Shown piece after piece: positions 30,361-41,939 of a stretch of 64,000 bases of DNA (position 1 is its first letter; every line of letters begins with the position of its first letter). Source of the DNA: Tyto alba. Lineage: Eukaryota > Chordata > Aves > Strigiformes > Tytonidae. The notes below the pieces were generated by a model. It was given only the letters and a program-made list of their open reading frames with translations. It was not told the DNA's origin and ran no database searches. The stretch spans positions 9,303,307-9,367,306 of the forward strand of contig NW_024881277.1 of assembly GCF_018691265.1 (NCBI RefSeq). The letters run 5' to 3'. Both the position numbers and the translations under genes were made by a program.

Positions 30361-32589
30361 AACTTCTATTAGTTTTTTTCTCTTTTTTTTTTTTTCTGAT
30401 TCTTCAGTTTTTAAGACTTGTCAAAGAAAAACAGCAAGTACACCAAAAGAGATATTGAGTGAATTGCCAGTAAGAGCCAGTTGAGCTACCCCCATGCCTG
30501 TGTGTTCCTGGCAAGGAGTCTGTCCTGAGAAGGGGATCCAGCCTCTGCCACTCTCTGGAGAGGGAAATCAGCAGTGCCCATGCCTCCTGGGGACACAAAA
30601 GGAGACTTTTACAAGAGTTACCTTCATGTCAACTGCTTTGGAAGGGCTACTTGAAGATGGCTTACATTGTAAATACTGATTGAATTGACATTGCCCAGCA
30701 TGTCTACGAAGCAAGCAGAGTGTTTCATTACACTAATTTACACTTAATTAATTCACTTTGCTTTGTTTCTTTGTTTCTTTCAGGTACTGCTACCCTTAGG
30801 GAAATCATACTAACATCTGAAGGATTCTTGACAGAAGCCTCACTGTGTTTACATCTCAAGGAATGAGATGCCAGAGGCCAAGGGAAGGACGTACGGGTTG
30901 GACACTCATCAGGGATTTAGCAAACCAAAGCGTGCTCCCCTCTCCACAGTACCATACCCCGTTATCGAGACATGTGAGAAACTCTGCAAACTAGATCTGG
31001 ACTTACAGTTGTGTAACTTATGCCTAGTTGAAAAAGGTGTTTTCATGCAAGATCACGTTTTGAGATTTCATTTGAGACCAAACCATTTAAATTCACACTA
31101 CCTCCATCTTCATTCTGATGCTGTGTGATGTGTGACAGAGCTGTTCTGCATCTCCAGGCAGGATGGGGAAAAATTTGATGCTGAACTGGAAATTGACCCC
31201 TTGCCAGCAATGTGAATGCAGCAGGCTGGAGCCAAGAGGCCCAAGAAACCAAATATCCCTAGGACCAGCTAATGAAACATCCCGTAGGCTGTTGGACTTC
31301 CTTTCTGTTGATAGAGAATTTGTAAATCCAGATGATACGGCTTCATCTATTTTTTGTTTCTCTTTGAAACTTGTCTCTCAGCACTGAGGTACTTAGCATG
31401 TATTGTTACTTTAAATGCCTGGTTTTGAAAAACTAGCCCAGCGTGTGGAGATTTTTAGTGTCTAATTCAAGGAGGTGATGGGGTTATACTCTGGCTATCT
31501 CTTATCGGGTTCTGTCAGGAGTTTTGCTGAATCCTGAAGATTTCCTTCCCTGAGTCTCCTTTCTAGAGAAGCCTCACCTGGAGTTCAAAGTACTCAGGGC
31601 TGTCAGGAAAGGCAGGCCTTGCCACAACAGATTCCAGCCTTTCCAGCAGTTCAGAAGTTGCAGCCTGATTTGAGAACTAGTTTAGCAATGCTTCCTCCCT
31701 GCAGTGCCTGGGGAGAGATGAGCTGTGCCTGGGTCACTGAAGGGATTGTTGGTGCTATAAACTGCAGGAGACAGTACAAAGCACGGGGAATTTTTTTTTG
31801 TTCTTTTTTGCTGGTGCATTACTTATTGATCTTTGGGGAGAAAAGGTCAAGGGCAGAGCAGGGCATTAGGTCTGGGTCATGGATTGCAGAGAGATCACGG
31901 AAGGGAAGATGTGGTGGGGTAGAGGCAGCGAGTGAGGCCCCAGGTCTTTGTTCCCAGGCACCGTCAGCACAGAGGCCAACCCTTCATGCTGAGCATTGCA
32001 GGTGGGTGCTGGATGTCCCGAGTCAGGGAACTGCTGATTTTGCTGTGGGTGTTTGAGCAGTGAAAGTGTGTGAGTGAGAGCTGAGTCTCAGCCCTGTCTT
32101 GTGCTGCACATGTCCCCAGCCCAGCTCCCTCCTTCCCCAGATACTCTGAGACCCAGTAACTTCCAGCAGAGATGCTGGGGAGGGGCTGGTGGTGCTGAGT
32201 TCCAGCTGGGCTGGGCTCTGTTGGAGCCAGCCCAGGAACTCACCCAACTCAGCTGGGGTTTGGGTAAAGTCAGAGCAGGGTCTTTGGGGCCAGATGGCCT
32301 GTATCCTTCTCCTCCCACAGGAGGAGTTTCTCCTTTTTGACTCCTTCCCTCACCGTTCCACAAGCTCAGACCCTCAGCTTTCTGACATGGACTCTCACTC
32401 ATCCAGTGGGGAGGGCTGGAGGCTTTACTCATCTTTGTCAGCTCTGCCAAAGCTGTTTGTCTTCCTCTCTTCCAGAAGCAAAACATTCCCTGCTGGGAGG
32501 TGGGTTGACAAGGCTGAGAGCACCATGTATTTCAAGGAGCACAGCTGGTGAGGCTGCTTCTCAAGCAGGCACTTTCCCTGGCTGTGCCC

Positions 32590-33078
32590 TGTTGTCATTT
32601 GAGCATACTCAGCAGCTAAACACCACACAGCCGCTCACCCACCCTCCCCCCACTTGGGAATGGGGAGGGAATCGGAGGGGCAAAGGGTGACTCACGGGTT
32701 GAGATAAAAACAGTTTAATAATAGTAACAGAATAATATGCTGTCAGCAGTATCAGCAGGTGATGTACCGTACAGCTGCTCACCACCCGCCAACTGACCAA
32801 CACCAGCCTGCTCCCAGCTGGTGAGCCCAAACACAAAGGCCCCACAGCCACACTCCCAGAAGTAGCAGCCCCCCCACCCTCTCCTGCCTTTATATAGTGA
32901 GCACAATGTCACATGACATGGAATATCAGCCAATCCGGGCCCAGCCCTCCAGCTGTGCCCCCGCCCCCACACACAAGTGAGGGCACTGGGACCTGGGGAG
33001 CCCCTGGGGTCTCTTTGCTGCAGCACTCCTCCAGCTACTGAAACCAACAGGAACTCTAGTCCAGCCTGAACCAGGACA
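32590..33078 (-). mobile_element. 3' LTR of the second ERV-L-like provirus
   Basis: 489 bases with TG...CA ends on the minus strand, very similar to 10316-10775 but not to 5321-5921. Block 2 shows the uninterrupted sequence GGCTGTGCCCTCAGGC at 50945-50960, so the insertion point is right after GCTGTGCCC here. Confidence 0.8.
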
Positions 33079-33520
33079 GTATCCACCCCTTATTCCATAT
33101 CATTTACGTTACGCTCACATTCCATATTTCTAATACATTATTGTTATTTCCTATCCTCTTCCTTGGTCAAAGACATATGCACACAGATGTCATTCTCTCA
33201 GTCCATGGGCCATCATTGCAGGATGTATCATGAGTTGACTTGGTCCATAGCTTCAGGTTCCATCTGTCATAACAGCCCCTTCAGGCAGGAGGAGGGATGC
33301 TCAGTCAGTAGGGCAGAGGTGTCCTTGGACCTGGCAGGAGGATGGCATGCAGTCTCTGTTGCAGTTGGAGCTGGTGGCTGATGCATCTGATGGTGTCTGT
33401 ATTCACAGTCTGCGGCAGTCGCTGGGCATCAGTTGTTGAAACCAGTACTAACTTCATCCAAGTTCATGTTTGCCATAACAAAGCATTGGTAGGGTGGTGT
33501 GGTGACGAATCTAATACAGT
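33079..33520 (-). other. Polypurine tract and non-coding 3' region of second ERV-L-like element
   Basis: Homologous to 5922-6428, starting with the same polypurine tract (GTATCCACCCCTTATTCC on the plus strand). No envelope frame is seen. Confidence 0.6.
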
Positions 33521-34375
33521 TTACTGCCTATTTTCACCTAACATTAAATCCCCTTGAGGTACACATCGGACTTCCCCGTCCTTCTGCATTACCCACCAAG
33601 TGCACCCAGGTCCTTGGGCAAAGGAAATCCCACGTATGGGCTTACCTTTACCTGAAGGAGGTATAACCCAGACGGTCTTCCCCAGCATGTTTTTAGGGTG
33701 CACTACCGGGACTCTGTCTCCATCTACAGTATGTAGAATGTTTGACTGGGCAGGGCCAGCCTGGTTGGCAGATCCTCTAGTATTGACTAACCAGGTGGCC
33801 TTTGCTAAATGTCTGTCCCAATGCTTAAAAGTCCCACCTCCCATTGCTCTCAGCATGGTCTTTAGTAACCCATTATACCGCTCAATTTTCCCGGAGGCTG
33901 GTGCGTGATAGGGAATGTGATATATCCACTCAATGCCATGTTCTTTTGCCCAGGTGTTTATAAGATTATTTCGAAAATGAGTGCCATTATCTGACTCAAT
34001 TCTATCTGGGGTGCCATGCCGCCACAGGACTTGTTTTTCAAGGCCCAGAATAGTGTTCCGAGCAGTGGCATGGGGCACAGCATATGTTTCCAGCCATCCG
34101 GTAGTTGCTTCTACCATTGTGAGCACATAACGCTTACCATGCCGAGTTTGTGGAAGTGTGATGTAATCAATCTGCCAGGCCACCCCATATCTATACTTTA
34201 ACCATCTCCCTCCATACCAAAGAGGTTTTAACCTCTTGGCCTTCCTGATTGCAGCACATGTCTCACATTCATGGATAACCTGTGATATAATGTCCATAGT
34301 TAAGTCCACCTCTCGGTCACGAGCCCATCTATATGTTGATGTCTCTTCCTTGATGGCCCGAGGAGTCATGGGCAC
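33521..34375 (-). pseudogene. Integrase of second ERV-L-like element
   Basis: One 284-residue minus-strand frame. It holds the Cys pair of the zinc-binding domain (HECETCAAIRKAK), the first catalytic Asp (WQIDYITLPQ), the second (IESDNGTHF), the Glu 35 residues later (SGKIERYNGL) and a C-terminal domain (GKTVWVIPPSGKGK). The integrase core is intact as a frame, although the upstream zinc-binding His pair and the rest of pol are in other frames. Confidence 0.85.
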
Positions 34376-34537
34376 AGCGAGCCATAAACTTTTTGCCCTT
34401 ATGCTGCCAGTCCAGATCTACTTGGGCCACTTTAATCTTTGCAGCTTGGTCCACCTGGTGGTTGTTTTGATGTTCTTCCATTGCTCAATTTTTGGGTATA
34501 TGAGCATCTACGTGGCGTACTTTCACAACCAAGTTCT

Positions 34538-35035
34538 CTATTCGAACAGCAATATCTTGCCACAGATCAGCAGCCCAGATGGGTTTGCCTCTACGCTGCC
34601 AGCCACTCTGTTTCCACTGCTGCAGCCACCCCACAGAGCATTTGCCACCATCCATGGGTCAGTGTAGAGGTAAAGGACTGGCCATTTTTCTCGCTCGGCG
34701 ATACTTAAGGCCAGCTGGATGGCTTTCACCTCTGCAAATTGACTGGATTCACCCTCTCCTTCAACAGCTTCTGCGACCCGACGTGTGCGGCTCCACACAG
34801 CAGCCTTCCACTTCCCATGTTTCCCTACAATGCGACAGGACCCATCGGTAAACAAGGCATAGCGCTTCTCATTATCTGGTAGCTCATTATATGGTGGTGC
34901 CTCTTCAGCTCGGGTCACCTCTTCCTCTGGTGACACTCCAAAGTCTTTGTTCTCTGGCCAGTTTGTGATTACTTCTAGTATTCCTGGGTGGCTGGGGCTT
35001 CCTATTCGAGCCCGCTGTGTGATGAGCTGACCCAC
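34538..35035 (-). pseudogene. RNase H of second ERV-L-like element
   Basis: Minus-strand frame with YALFTDGSCR (first Asp), SSQFAEVKAIQLAL (Glu) and YLYTDPWMVANAL (Asp), the order of retroviral RNase H. It is separated from integrase by about 160 bases in another frame, so at least one frameshift lies between them. Confidence 0.8.
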
Positions 35036-35803
35036 TTACTCCACGTAGCATCAGTTGCATGATGTGTTGAGGGGACCCTCCCTTTGAACATCCAACCCAG
35101 TACCGGCAGTTGGGGTGCCAAGAGGAGCTGTGCTTCTGTACCAATCACTTCTGAAGCAGCTCGGACCCCTTCGTATGCTGCCAGTATCTCTTTTTCAGTT
35201 GGAGTATAATGGTCTTCAGATCCTCTATATCCTCGACTCCAGAATCCCAGGGGTCGACCCCGGGTCTCCCCTGGTGCCCTCTGCCAAAGACTCCAGGTAG
35301 GGCCATTCTCCCCAGCTGCAGTGTAGAGCACATTTTTAACATCATGTCCTTCCCGAACTGGCCCAAGGGCTACAGCATGAACAATTTCTTGTTTAATTTG
35401 TTCAAAAGCTTGCTTTTGCTCAGGGCCCCATAAAACGTCATTTTTCTTCCGGGTCACTTGATAAAGATGGCTTACAATTTGATGGTAATTTGGAATATGC
35501 ATTCTCCACAAGCCTATCACACCTAAGAAAGCTTGTACTTCCTTTCTGCTGGTTGGTGGAGACATAGCCTTTATTTTATTAATCACATCCATTGGAATCT
35601 GACAACGTCCATCTTGCCATTTGATTCCTAAAAACTGATTCTCCTGTGTAGGGCCCTTGACTTTACCCCATTTTATGGCGAAGCCAGCTCTCAAAAGAAT
35701 TTGCACCACTTTTCTCCCTTCTCAAAAACTTCTTCTGCTGTATTTCCCCATACAATGATGTCATCGATGTATTGTAGGTGTTCCGGAGCTTCACCCTGTT
35801 CCA
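35002..35803 (-). pseudogene. RT thumb and connection of second ERV-L-like element
   Basis: Minus-strand frame from 35709 with LLRAGFAIKWGKVKGP, QFLGIKWQDGRCQIP and SPPTSRKEVQAFLGVIG, the thumb and connection of retroviral RT. Just upstream, part of the YIDD palm region can still be read (about 35755-35775). The element is cut off at 35803, so fingers and palm are lost. Confidence 0.8.
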
Positions 35804-38050
35804 GGTGGAAGAGGAAGCATGCAAACAGTTGAGGTGGTTTCGGGACAGCTTGTTTTCACAGCTGCCAGATGGGCCAACAAGGGCAACGCAAACCTGGAGG
35901 TGACAGTTGCAAGCAAGGAAGAGCTGGTCAGGGTGTGAAGACTGGCTGTTGGGACAGTGATAGTAGAGTCTGAGCGCCTAAGGGCAGTGAGGAAGAATAG
36001 AAGACTGCAGATGCTGATCCTCAGCAGAGCAGATTTGGCAGTTTCTGAGGATGCCGTGATCAGCAGCACTGATGGGCAACAAAGCCAAGTATACGTGATC
36101 TTCAAGGACAGCATCCTCCAAGCACAGCAATCTTCTGTGTCAAAACTGACTTGAAACTTCAAAGGGAATTCACGGGCAACAAGATAAGATTTTACTACTT
36201 TAGGAACAGTCCAAGAAGAAATACAGATAGTGTGTCGTCACACCTGCATCTAGTATGAGTCAGTGGCGATTGATCTGAGATACTTCATGTCCTCTTTGCC
36301 CATATTTCACCATCAGGTTCTCCTAAACCATAGTGCCTCAAGGCAGGACTCTAGACTGAAATAGCCAATGGTGGAGAGGAAAAAATCAGGTCTACTTGAG
36401 CAAACTCAAATGATACCAGTGAAAAAGAACAAGATGTGTCAATCTCTATATAGTGGGAGAGAAAGTGTCATCAGCTTGCTGATTCTTCTCCATGTCCTAT
36501 CCAGAAATGTATGAGAATGTACATAACAGTGTCAACGTTCTAAAAATGAAATCCCCTTAATACACGGATTACACCAAGGTCTTTTCTGTAAATGTTTCAA
36601 TCTTTGCCTAACATCTTCATTCCAGAGTTGACGCAGTTACTCACAAATTGGTGGCCACCACCTCCAAGATACATGGGGGTAGCTGAAGCCCTGACATGGG
36701 ACTGGGAAATGTGACCCTGAGCTGATGGGAGACTTTCTGGAGGGGGAGCTGGTGGACAGGCAGGGTGAGCCAAAGCATTTCAGTCGAGACAACTCATTTC
36801 TCTCCCTTGAGTAGAAGAGGAAGCCTGGACAATTGCACCCAGGCTGTCGCGTGTTGGACGAGAAAGAGAAATGAGTGGATCTAGATATTGCATGGCATAC
36901 TTGAAGATGCATCTGTAACCCGGATACACTAATATGAGTGCAGATTTGGCTATTCAAAAGAGGGAATTAATTTCTTCTGTCTCTTGAGGAGAGTGACTTG
37001 AGGGTGTGAGTGACCGTGAGTGATTACAGACAGATTCGGGGGCAGGGGGTACACTGGGGGTTATTGGGATCTCTGCTTGACAGGAAATGTGATTTCATTT
37101 GGTATAAGGCCATCTCTGCTGTGGAAAGTGGACTTCAGACGAGGGAAGTTGGGCTTCATATACAGCAGAAATGTGTTTTATGTTTTATTGAACCCTGCTT
37201 TCATTTGGTTTTGGTTTTTGGCAGTTAATAAATATCCTTCTGTGTCTACATGCAGCTTGATTCCCAAATACGGCAGTGAGAGTTGGTCACAATGTCCTGA
37301 AACGTGCAGTTACAGCCTGTCGTGGAGAAATCTCAGATGTGAACAAAGGTGCTGTAAGTCCCATGGGGCTGCTGAGAGAAATGTGGGGGTTGGAAGTAGG
37401 GACAAACATTGTCCAGAGAGTGTCTGACATACAGGGTCTTGACTTCCCTCCATATTCAGACACTATGAGGAAATTCTCAGGATCAATAGCAATTGGAGTT
37501 GGCTGATGTATTTTAATATATAAGAAGAAAAAATAAGACTAGTGGAAAAAGAAGAGATTGTTTCTTACTGACATTTAGTACAGAAAGATTTTAACTGTGA
37601 CTACACTCCTGAAACCTCTCAGGTTCATGACATAATAACTGAGGAATTCAGTTATGCACGGAGACCTGGCTTGTTAGGGCATTTTTAATGTTAATGAGCC
37701 CTCTGGTGTCAACTTGCTGAACTGCAGATCCTGGAAAGGGATTGAACTGGCCTCTAGAGAAGTCGGAGTCAGCAGGAACCCTCCAAGTTCCTGAGGGTGT
37801 CAGTGATCGCCACCGAGGGCCATCACTGGAGAGCCCATGGAGGGAATGAGGAGACAAGGTTCCTGTCCTTGGGGGTGGTGAAGAAGGAAGGCAGAGGCAC
37901 TGCTGCCAGGCTGAAAATCAAATGTTCAGGTGACTGTGAAAGCCCGTGATGTGTTTCCTCACGCAGGATGATCAAGCCCTGACGCCCATAGCCTGGGAAT
38001 GGGGATCCTTCCCCTCAGGGGATGCTGCAGAATCTTCACACAGACACCTC
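35804..38050. other. Unassigned sequence between ERV remnant and OR-flank remnant
   Basis: Moderately AT-rich, without a convincing gene. An open frame at 35957-36154 is short and has no recognisable motif. No LTR, CR1 tail or splice pattern was identified. Part may be old, unrecognisable repeat. Confidence 0.4.
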
Positions 38051-38079
38051 ACATCTTCTTCATGTCTTTCACACACACA

Positions 38080-38480
38080 CTGTCACACATAACCCCACTC
38101 CCTTGGACCAGGAGGTTTGTGCATCCTCCAGGCTCCTGGATGTTTCCTGAGGCCCATCCAAGTGTGGGGAGTGAAGGAAGGAAAGAGAAGTGTCTCAGCC
38201 TCCCCATCAGCCCCAGGGCTGAGGGCCAGCCATGGCATGAGGAGACGGAGGCCAGTGTCTCCCTGTGTCCCTTGCTGCGGTCTCCCAGGCATCCTTATTG
38301 TCCCCTGCCAGCAAGCCGCTCTGTGCCAGCCCCTCTCCCAGGAAAAGACTCCTGGCCCAGGGGCTCCTCAAACTTCTCCACTTGCCCCAGCAATAGAGCA
38401 TTTTGCCCTGAGCTGGTGCATTCAGAAATAGATTTCTCCTGAAAGGAACTGATGATAAAGAACTTGCAAAAAGACATCTA
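38080..38480 (-). repeat. Degenerate inverted copy of the OR 3'-flank sequence
   Basis: On the minus strand this matches 29170-29410 and 46150-46390 (for example CCATGGCTGGCC then CCTGGGGCTGATGGGGAGG), with many differences. It indicates a third, older OR-type block in opposite orientation, whose receptor gene is no longer recognisable nearby. Confidence 0.65.
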
Positions 38481-39339
38481 GAAATTGAAGGAGGAACTTC
38501 GCAAAGTAAGGGAGCAGTCTTAATCACAAATGAGGATGATCTTATGGTCCACAGACACAGACTCTGGTTACATATTAAATAACTGCAGTTAGGTATTGGT
38601 CAGGTGCAAGATTTAGAAAGAGGACTAAAGATTTTAGAAAATGAGCTAGAGAAGTTTGGAACAGAAGCTCAATTTCTAGCAGAGAAACATACAGTCACAA
38701 GCTTAAGTCACAATAAATTCACAGCCAAAACACACCACGTCCCAGGCTGGTTCTGTCCAGCTGTGGGGCAGGGGACAGGGAAAGGCCAGGAAAGGGGCTG
38801 GGTTTGGCTGTTGAACGTGGGCTGCACCAGAGATGAAGAGTCAAGGGAGTGGATGGGGAGAGATGAGCAAAGGCAACATCAATTGTGATGTTGATTGTGA
38901 GGCCACGACTGTTACAGGAACCTGATTGACCAGCAGCTGGCCCCAGCAATTTGGGGCCAACACGTGCATCACAAAACCACTCATCCCATCAGAGACAAGC
39001 TAGGAACAGAGAGGCAGGGGAGAGACAGACCAAGGGCAGATGGCAGGAATGGTGATGATGATGAGGTGGCTTCCACTGCAGCAGCCTGACTGGCCCTCAG
39101 GAGACATGCTGGCCAGCAGGCATTCTGAGGTCATCCAGTGCATCTGAGAAGCCACCCAACAGAAATGACCTCCTTGAGGGGGGGAAGGGCTGAGGCAGGT
39201 GGAAGAGGCCCACCTGCATTCTGATTCTGGGGGCACCTCTGTTCTTGTGACCTGAGCAGCCATGGCAGACAGGAGGGCACGCAGGGCTCATGGCCACCCT
39301 GCTCAGGACGAGCCCTGAGACTGCTGGAAAATCTTTTCC
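38481..39339. other. Unassigned sequence
   Basis: A short frame at 38604-38888 starts MQDLERGLKILENELEKFG and looks helical but has no recognised family. Nothing else was identified. Confidence 0.35.
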
Positions 39340-39900
39340 TTATCTCCAGGGTGAACATCCCCTGTTCCACCCAACCCTCCTCTTTCACCCTCTTAACATG
39401 CTCCGTGGTGGAGAACCCCATTCTGTGCTTTTCAAGACCTCCTCATAGGTGTGGAGAGGCTGCAGGGAGGTGCCCCTCAGCCTTCCCTTCTCCAGGCTGC
39501 ACAAGCCCAGCTCCCTCAGCCTCTCCTCACAGGCAAAGTGTTCCAGCCCCGGCCTGTCTTGGGGGCCATTCACTGAACCCCCTCCAGCTTGCCAACATCC
39601 TTCCTGTACTGGGGATCTGCAATCCGGACACAATAACGTGGACAAGCCCCTCTCTTGATCTCCTGGCCGTCCTGCTGGCCACAAAGGCCTGGGTGCAGCT
39701 GGCCTCCCTTGCTGCCAGGGCACACGGCTGCCTCCTCTCCAACCCACCCAGACCTTTCCCACAGGGCTTCTCCCAGCCAGGCAGCTCCCAGCCTGTGCCA
39801 TTGCCAGGGGGATGTCCTGCAGGGTCACACACGGGCACTTGGCCTTGCTGGGTTGCCTGAGGTTCCTGCCAATGTGTGCTCTCCTGCTCGTTGAGCCCTT
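39340..39900 (-). mobile_element. CR1 LINE fragment (minus sense)
   Basis: On the minus strand the translated sequence has CEERLRELGLCSLEKGRL, characteristic of the CR1 segment just before the 3' UTR. Flanking parts are diverged and the ends are approximate. Confidence 0.7.
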
Positions 39901-40479
39901 TCCCTCAGCAGAGAGGCCTGGAGACCTTTTCAGTACAGAATTAAACAAAGATGGCATTGAGTGCCCCTTCCCCACCTGTCTCTGCTGTTATTAAATCACC
40001 CTCACCCTTCATCAGCAGCCCTGTATTTTCCTTCTTAACCTTGGTCTCTAATGTGTAATTGAAACTCTTCCTTTTACTCTTGACTTTTCCTTTCAACCAC
40101 CAGCTCCAGGCAAGCGTTGCCTTCCTAAAAACAATGAGGTCTATACATATAAATTTGTCCTTTGTAAACTGTCCTTGCTGTCACCTCCCAGCAGCTGCTT
40201 CATGGTCCCTGTCAGAGCCAGACCTGTCCCTGCACTGACACAAACTCCCTGCCCCATAAATGCATTATTGTCAAGGAAAGACCCGTGGTGCAAGGCAAGG
40301 TGTCTAGGCCAATCCAAGCCATGGGCAGTAGAGGAAGGGAACAAGGGTGGGCTGTTGCTATGCTAGGCTAGTGTACTGCAACATCTGTACCTAAATAGAT
40401 AGACAAAATGGATCCCTCCAAGAGTTGGACTTGAACCTTCCATTTATCCAGAACCTGGCCCTGGGATCCTCTCATTCCC

Positions 40480-41160
40480 CTGCTCCACCATGCACAAATG
40501 CTGGGCCCGTGCAAAGCTCATGAATTCCAACAAGGCCAGGTTCAAGGTCCTGGCCATGCATCGGGGCAATCCTAAGCACAGGTACAGGCTGGGCAAAGAG
40601 TGGATTGAGAGCAGCCCTGCAGAAAAAGACTTGGGGGTAGGAGTGGATGTAAAACTGACTATGAGCCAGCAACGTAAGCTCGCAGCCCAGAAAGCCAACC
40701 GTGTCCTGGGCTGCATGAAGAGAAGAGTGGCCAGCAGGTTGAGAGAAGTTTTTCTCCCCCTCTACTCTGCTCTTATGAGACTCTACCTGCAGTGCGGTGT
40801 CCAGATCTGGGACCACCAGCATAAGAAGGACACGGACCTGCTTGAGCTGGGCCAGAGGAAGCCGTGAAGATGATCAGGGGGCTGGAGCACCTCCCCTGTG
40901 AGGACAAGCTGAGAGAGCTAGGGGTGTTCAGCCTCAAGAAGAGAAGGCTCCAGGGAGACCATCTTGATGTTTTCCAGTAATTAAAGGGATCCTGCAGGAA
41001 ACGTGGCAGGAGATTCTTGATCAGAGATTGTAGGGAGAGGTCAAACGTTAAGGTTTAATACTAGAAGAGGTTAGATTGAGATCTAAGGAAGATATTCTTT
41101 ACTGTGAGGGTGATGAGACACTGGAACAGGTTGCCCAAATTGGTGATGGTTGTGTCCTCC
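40480..41160 (+). mobile_element. CR1 LINE, end of ORF2 (plus sense)
   Basis: The frame has [29 protein letters not shown] and [15 protein letters not shown], the C-terminal region of CR1 ORF2 after the RT domain. Downstream DNA continues with GACACTGGAACAGGTTGCCC, close to the CR1 3' UTR. Stops interrupt it. Confidence 0.8.
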
Positions 41161-41164
41161 CTCG

Positions 41165-41300
41165 AACTTCTCTAGGCAACCTGTTCCACTGTCTCCACAG
41201 TCTCATGGTAAAACATTTCTTCTCTAAATCAAATCTAAATCTAAAATCATTGTCCCTTTTCCTGCCAATACAGGCCCTGATAAAAACCCTCACTTGGTCT
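41165..41300 (-). mobile_element. CR1 fragment in opposite orientation
   Basis: AGGCAACCTGTTCCACTGTC followed by GTCTCATGGTAAAACATTTC is the complement of the segment at 41090-41135, so two CR1 pieces face each other and can form a hairpin. Confidence 0.65.
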
Positions 41301-41939
41301 TTCTTGGCCTATGACCACTCTATTTTAATACAAACAACTTGGCAAGTGCCTAGACATCTCCCAAGATGGGGTTCAGTATGCCTCAAGTGCATGAGCAGTA
41401 TAGGGAGGATTGAATGTCGTAGGAGAGTGAAGACTTGGGACAGTCTAGGAGTAGACTGACAGTGCTTGAAGAGAGGTTTCAGAGATGTTGATTTCCTTCA
41501 TAGTAGGAAAACAGCATGAGAAAGAAATAATGCCACAAAGTGCAGCTGGGGAAGGCCAGAGTGGAGACAAGCAACAAAGCAAAGCATCACTCAGAAGGAT
41601 TCTGGATCAGCCCAAGGCTTTGTGTTTCAATCAAGAGCCAGGGAGGATGGTGAGAGATCAGGAAAGGAAGGAAGAGGCTCAGGTGCAAGCGAGGTGAGAC
41701 AGCTGGGGGGATGAGGACAGCCTGCAGGGAAAGAGGCACAGGGGATACAACCCCATAGGACAGCCTGTGGTGGAGATGACAGAGGGCTGTGGGAAAGGCT
41801 GAAAGCCCCCAGTAAAGTCAACCCCATCACGATTTTGGCTATGGCTGTTGTCTCTGCCACTGATGCCTGTGAGGAGGCACAGTCCCTTGCAGCACAGGGG
41901 CCTCATGGCCTCCTTGTGCATCCTCAGGAGCCTGGGAGG
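41301..41939. other. Unassigned sequence upstream of the inverted OR region
   Basis: No gene, LTR or CR1 tail recognised. Short frames here have no family features. Confidence 0.4.

Larger units (their letters stand above)
28420..32589 (+). repeat. OR 3'-flank duplication, block 1
   Basis: Matches block 2 (45395-50955) in the same orientation from the OR 3' end through about 4 kb of non-coding flank. Relative to block 2 it lacks about 1.7 kb (46725-48410). Its right edge at 32589 is the insertion point of an ERV-L-like LTR. Open frames in it (for example 30868-31128 and 31619-32056) have counterparts in block 2, but the differences look neutral, so no gene is called. Confidence 0.8.
32590..35803 (-). 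mobile_element. Second ERV-L-like provirus, 5'-truncated
   Basis: Minus-strand element with, from right to left, RT thumb and connection, RNase H, integrase, the non-coding stretch, polypurine tract and 3' LTR (32590-33078). Protease, gag and the 5' LTR are missing; homology stops at 35803 within RT. It keeps the pol part that was deleted from the element at 5321-10775. Confidence 0.8.

Noticed and set aside
30868..31128. 85-86 codon frame conserved in the second OR block (49230-49487), ending LNSHYLHLHSDA
   Set aside because: Most differences between the two copies change the amino acid, and the N-terminal part is shifted by indels. This fits neutral drift of duplicated flank and not a selected protein.
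31619..32056. Frame starting MPQQIPAFPAVQKLQPD, also at 49980-50273
   Set aside because: The shared start reflects the block duplication; the frames diverge downstream by indels and have no known domain.
38060..38090. CA-rich stretch as a functional element
   Set aside because: A short CACACACA microsatellite with no further signal.
40380..40450. Possible tRNA-like sequence
   Set aside because: No cloverleaf with acceptor and anticodon stems could be drawn, and no internal promoter boxes were found.
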